Source: Lewinellaceae bacterium
GTDB taxonomy: Bacteria; Bacteroidota; Bacteroidia; Chitinophagales; Saprospiraceae
Direction of reading: 5' to 3'
Length of the DNA stretch: 64,000 nt
NCBI GenBank assembly: GCA_020636315.1
Contig: JACJYA010000001.1
Location: 124,001 to 188,000, forward strand
Positions within the stretch are counted from its first letter, which is position 1, and each line of letters begins with the position of its first letter. Position numbers and translations under genes: made by a program. Positions 61,299 to 64,000 of the stretch are shown piece after piece. The notes beneath the pieces are model-generated. The model was not told where the DNA came from, searched no databases, and saw only the letters and a program-made list of their open reading frames with translations.

Positions 61299-61919
61299 TT
61301 ACGATTTCAGGCTGCTCAGTGCAAAGGCGAAACCAGGCAGCACCTCTTCGCCGGAAAGTGCCTCATCGAAGCTCTTAATAACGGAAATAGAGCCATCCGC
61401 CCGGTAAACCCTTGCCTGCTCCAGGATGGGGTCGATGAGCCAGGCCAACAGGGCGCCGTTTTCGACCCACTCTTCCATTTTCTCGAACAGCTTGTCTTCC
61501 TTATCTGTACTGGAGCGGACTTCGATGATAAATTCAGGAACTACAGGGGCAAAGCTCTTCCTTTCCTCTTCGCTGAGGGCCTTCCATTTTTCATTCGATA
61601 ACCAGGAGGCGTCGGCAGAGCGCACAGCGCCATTGGGTAGGGTAAAGCCGGCGGAAGGGCTAAATACCTTACCGGGCTCGCCATTCTTTTTGTTCCATGA
61701 CCTTAATTCGCCGAAGGCTTCTCCCTCATAAAATCCGGTTTTTGTATAAACTGGGGGCATAATGATGACATTTCCTTCACTGTCGCGTTCGATGCGCAGT
61801 TCTCTATTGAGTGCGCAAAAAGCATAAAACTCTTCCATGCTCATCCGGTGGAGAAGCCCTTTGATGACGACTCCACTTACGATCAACTCTTTACTTTCGG
61901 TGGCCACCTCTGCAGGCAT
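61299..61919 (-). CDS. Uma2 family endonuclease-like protein (DUF820)
   Basis: 206 residues. The family order is clear: HRMSMEEFYAFCALNRELRIERDSEGNVIIMPPVYTKTGFYEGEAFGELRSWNKK, then PSAGFTLPNGAVRSADASWLSNEKW (Asp of the PD motif), PVVPEFIIEVRSSTDKEDKLFEKMEEWVENGALLAWLIDP (E-x-R in place of E-x-K) and VLPGFAFALSSL. The fold is PD-(D/E)XK nuclease-like, but activity is unproved for most members and the family is often amplified near mobile DNA. It sits beside a repeat-rich, decayed stretch. Confidence 0.9.
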   Translation of the reverse strand: MPAEVATESKELIVSGVVIKGLLHRMSMEEFYAFCALNRELRIERDSEGNVIIMPPVYTKTGFYEGEAFGELRSWNKKNGEPGKVFSPSAGFTLPNGAVRSADASWLSNEKWKALSEEERKSFAPVVPEFIIEVRSSTDKEDKLFEKMEEWVENGALLAWLIDPILEQARVYRADGSISVIKSFDEALSGEEVLPGFAFALSSLKS

Positions 61920-61979
61920 AGTAGTACAATTTTCCTACCAAGATAATTAAATCAATTCAGTGATGCAATTATGGAAAAC

Positions 61980-62414
61980 TTACCTGATCGGGGAAGGATT
62001 CGAGACAAAAAACCCTTTATTCTTTTCGTTGGGCTGCAGCAGGTCCCAAAGGTTGCCATACAGGTCTTCAAACACGGCTACTGTTCCGTATTCTTCTTCT
62101 TTGGGCGGCCTTACGAATCTGACCTCCCTTGCTCTCAACTTTTCATAATCCCGCCAGAAGTCGTCCGTGAAAAGAAAAAGAAAAACGCGGCCGCCGGCCT
62201 GGTTCCCTACGCTTTCCAGTTGATTTTCATTAGCTGCTTTGGCGAACAACAAGGCGCATTCCTGAGCGCCCGGCGGGGCGGCCAGAACCCATCGTTTGTT
62301 TTCATCTATGCGGGTATCTTCAACCAGCCTGAAATCCAGCTTTTTGGTGTAGAATTCAATGGCCTCGTCGTAGTCTCTTACGACTAATGCGATGTGTGCT
62401 ATTCGCTGTTTCAA
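61980..62414 (-). CDS. VOC (glyoxalase/bleomycin-resistance) family protein
   Basis: Starting at TTG 62414 the protein has 144 residues and opens [M]KQRIAHIALVVRDYDEAIEFYTKKLDFRLVEDTR, the usual VOC start. A GTG at 62441 would add nine residues but lies within a hairpin (62431-62460) and encodes non-family sequence. The two beta-alpha-beta-beta-beta modules are seen, with metal-type residues His9, Glu in ECALLFAK and Glu in VAVFEDLYGNLWDL. Members are glyoxalases, dioxygenases or resistance proteins; this one is unassigned. The missing ATG suggests the 5' end was changed when the hairpin arrived. Confidence 0.8.
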   Translation of the reverse strand: MKQRIAHIALVVRDYDEAIEFYTKKLDFRLVEDTRIDENKRWVLAAPPGAQECALLFAKAANENQLESVGNQAGGRVFLFLFTDDFWRDYEKLRAREVRFVRPPKEEEYGTVAVFEDLYGNLWDLLQPNEKNKGFFVSNPSPIR

Positions 62415-62430
62415 TGGCTTTTGTTTTTGG

Positions 62431-62460
62431 AAGGAAGGCACTTCCGAAAGTGCCTTCCTT
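62431..62460. repeat. GGAAGGCACTT hairpin at the 5' end of the VOC gene
   Basis: A 13-bp perfect stem (62431-62443 with 62448-62460) around CCGA. The same hairpin core ends the beta-barrel gene at 32784-32814. Here it lies between the VOC start and the VPGUxxT gene stop, possibly as a terminator for neither strand in particular. Confidence 0.65.
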
Positions 62461-62477
62461 CTGCATGCTGGCCGGGT

Positions 62478-63500
62478 TTATTCAACGCTCTCCCACACCC
62501 AGGCACTCATCATATCCTTTCCAATGGCATCTGCCCATTTTTTCTCCGGATGAGCCTTCGCCTGTTTCGCCAGAGCTACCTGTCGGGGTGAAAGTACTGC
62601 TTCCGGTGATTTCCCCTGGCCGATCAGGGCATTGGCGCGGGCGGCCTGCAGCGGGAACATGGGCACAAAGCGGTAGGGAGTTTTAGAAAGGTAATATTTG
62701 GGTTCCCGGTCCGGGCGGAAGGAGGACTTCGAAACGGCCTTCGCTTGCCCCAGCATAGCAGATGCGGCGGCTTTCTGAGCTTCGTTATGGGTATAGACGC
62801 GGTCGGCGCAGCGGGCCTGCTGTCCAGCTTTTACCACTTCCGCAAAAGAAATGGCCTGAGGGTTGTAAGTCACCTGCACCACCTCGCGGCCATCCATGAA
62901 ACCGGCCTCTGTGGCAACTACGCCGTCGAGTTGTCCCAGCATCTTTTCACCCGTCCAGAAGCAGTACATAGACAGGGTAGTGGTTTCGGTGCCCTGCTCC
63001 CGGGCCGACAGCTCCTCATAAAGCAACTGCAGGTAGTCGGGGATGGCCTTGCCGCGCCGTTCCAGGGCAAACACCATAGCCTGCACGACGCCCAGCTGAG
63101 AATAGTTGCCGCTGACCCGGGGGATGATATTCAACCTGTCGTGATCGACAATCCGCACCACCGGGTTGTTCCAGGAGGGCTCGTTGTAATAGCGCAGCAC
63201 TTCTGCATCCCTGCCGCCTTTGTTGTTGAAGATGGCCACTGGCACGAAAAGTGTCTCGATGGCCTCTACAATGAGCGGGTGGCTGAGAACATTGTTCCCA
63301 TAGTTGCGGCAGGTGGAGCAGCCGGGCACCTCCTGGAAGAGCAGGAAAACGGGCTTACCTTCCAGAGAGGCCCGCTCGAGGCCCTTGTCGAAATCGCGCA
63401 GCCAGCCAACTTTGCCGAGTTCTTCCGGGGTATTGGAAAGGCCGGGATGACTGCATCCAAAGCACAAAAATAAGACGGGAAAAAATATAGATATACGCAT
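62478..63500 (-). CDS. VPGUxxT-family thioredoxin-like lipoprotein with MsrA-like domain (Cys form)
   Basis: The ATG at 63500 gives 340 residues with leader MRISIFFPVLFLCFGC and lipid site Cys16. Residues about 30-165 are thioredoxin-like with EVPGCSTCRNYG (Cys61 and Cys64). The motif equals the VPGUxxT family signature, in which selenocysteine is used in some members; here it is a TGC codon. Residues about 175-240 (LSMYCFWTGEKMLGQLDGVVATEAGFMDGREVVQVTYNPQAISFAEVV) align by eye with methionine sulfoxide reductase A, with the GCFWC site changed to YCFWT. It then ends in a basic tail. A thiol-redox or repair role in the envelope is inferred. Divergent from the DUF5117 gene. Confidence 0.8.
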   Translation of the reverse strand: MRISIFFPVLFLCFGCSHPGLSNTPEELGKVGWLRDFDKGLERASLEGKPVFLLFQEVPGCSTCRNYGNNVLSHPLIVEAIETLFVPVAIFNNKGGRDAEVLRYYNEPSWNNPVVRIVDHDRLNIIPRVSGNYSQLGVVQAMVFALERRGKAIPDYLQLLYEELSAREQGTETTTLSMYCFWTGEKMLGQLDGVVATEAGFMDGREVVQVTYNPQAISFAEVVKAGQQARCADRVYTHNEAQKAAASAMLGQAKAVSKSSFRPDREPKYYLSKTPYRFVPMFPLQAARANALIGQGKSPEAVLSPRQVALAKQAKAHPEKKWADAIGKDMMSAWVWESVE

Positions 63501-63593
63501 AATGAAAAAGGAATTTATCACATCCAATATATCGAATGAAAAGGTACGGAATTGGAGTGGTGCGGACAAGTGGCGGAAATTCGGGGCTTTTCG

Positions 63594-63666
63594 TTACTTT
63601 TATAATCGTTATAAAAGTAATAATCATAAAAGTAACGATTACTTTTGTAATGATTACAAAAGTAAT
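63594..63666. promoter_or_regulatory. tandem AT-rich palindromes in a divergent spacer
   Basis: Palindrome 1: TTACTTTTATAA-TCG-TTATAAAAGTAA (63594-63605/63609-63620). Palindrome 2: ATTACTTTTGTAAT-G-ATTACAAAAGTAAT (63638-63651/63653-63666), 14-bp arms. A third related half-site (AATCATAAAAGTAAC) lies between them. The core is shared with 19068-19093. The position between two divergent genes fits an operator array; a simple repeat is the alternative. Confidence 0.6.
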
Positions 63667-63794
63667 AATTATGTTTGTAATGATTTGCAGCCGGGCGAGC
63701 CCGCATCCTCGCCGGAGGTGAAAGTGCAAATCGCGGCCGGAAGAGCGCCTCGTAACTTTTTCCTATTTTCGTCCTTTCCAAAATCCATTTGACT

Positions 63795-64000
63795 ATGCGA
63801 TTCTTTTTACTGGTGCTGTGGTGGAGTGCCTGCTGGCCTGCTTCATTTGCCCAAATACCGACGATATCCGAAAAAACGAATGGTTTTCGGCCCTTTGAAG
63901 GCTTCTTCAAATTTTACTACGACGAAAAAGAGGGTAATATCTGGCTGGAAGTGGATAAATGGGAGGTTGAATTCCTTTACGTCAATTCCCTTACTGGCGG
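63795..64000 (+). CDS. zinc-dependent metalloprotease with DUF5117/DUF5118 (start only, cut by window edge)
   Basis: 68 codons are visible from the ATG at 63795. A signal peptide (about 1-19, ending SFAQ) is followed by FRPFEGFFKFYYDEKEGNIWLEVDKWEVEFLYVNSLTGG, which is the opening of Bacteroidota zinc metalloproteases that carry DUF5117 before a gluzincin domain. The catalytic HExxH would be beyond the window. These large exported proteases degrade proteins in the periplasm or outside. It is divergent from the VPGUxxT-like gene, with the palindromes between. Confidence 0.8.
   Translation, partial: MRFFLLVLWWSACWPASFAQIPTISEKTNGFRPFEGFFKFYYDEKEGNIWLEVDKWEVEFLYVNSLTG

Noticed and set aside
63594..63690. 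Possible CRISPR array
   Set aside because: The repeated units are short AT-rich palindromes without unique spacers of even length and no cas genes are near.

Overview
The window looks like a chromosome segment of a Bacteroidota bacterium, most probably of the Saprospiria/Lewinella type. The evidence is type IX secretion C-terminal domains of both kinds (short type A tails at 18.0-16.2 kb and 27.3-29.0 kb; a CHU_C/gliding-motility domain at 29.3-31.8 kb), a hybrid two-component protein ending in an AraC domain, LytS/LytTR pairs, a CarboxypepD_reg-type outer-membrane receptor, uppS near bamA, and several TAnnTTTG -7 boxes. G+C looks to be in the mid-50s by eye. No rRNA, tRNA, CRISPR array, prophage or transposase gene was recognised.

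Layout. 0-0.7 kb is the end of an ABC permease. 0.8-5.0 kb is a flippase / chain-length regulator / ligase-polymerase operon, faced by a wecA-type GlcNAc-1-P transferase coupled to crcB (5.2-6.6 kb). An M3 peptidase, uppS and bamA follow to 12.6 kb, so the first part has a cell-envelope theme around undecaprenyl carriers. 12.7-20.6 kb mixes an LRR protein, Nfu, a S33-type hydrolase, a secreted glycosidase, a DUF4058 protein and a TPR protein. 21.1-25.6 kb is a hybrid histidine kinase broken by about six single-base losses. 26-32.8 kb is a block of exported products: twin lipoproteins, a beta-helix protein, a large adhesin-like protein and a small beta-barrel. 33.2-36.7 kb has a LytS/LytTR pair, a broken winged-helix gene and a DUF1801 gene. 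37.1-40.0 kb is a DNA ligase plus ligase-associated exonuclease. 40-45.4 kb has a PAS/GAF kinase and metabolic or membrane genes. 45.5-50.2 kb is a TonB-type receptor divergent from a second LytS/LytTR pair.

50.5-58.9 kb is the most coherent accessory region. An AraC-family gene lies upstream of a two-subunit molybdenum hydroxylase on one strand. On the other strand it is divergent from a run of exported small-molecule enzymes: a cupin plus double carboxymuconolactone-decarboxylase fusion, two alpha/beta hydrolases, an NTF2-like protein and an ABM-like protein. An exported oxidation/hydrolysis pathway is inferred; the substrate is unknown. 59.2-61.2 kb is a degraded stretch with gene tails and a palindromic element. 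The end holds Uma2, VOC and a VPGUxxT-type thioredoxin/MsrA-like lipoprotein, and the start of a DUF5117 metalloprotease.

The non-coding DNA is rich in repeats: a roughly 91-bp dispersed element (four copies), long MITE-like hairpins with IS-like ends, REP-like G+C-rich hairpins, TTTACAC-type low-complexity arrays, a recurring 12-mer, and AT-rich palindromes at two intergenic sites. Several genes carry lesions that look like single-base losses in or near homopolymers, so assembly error must be excluded before calling them pseudogenes.
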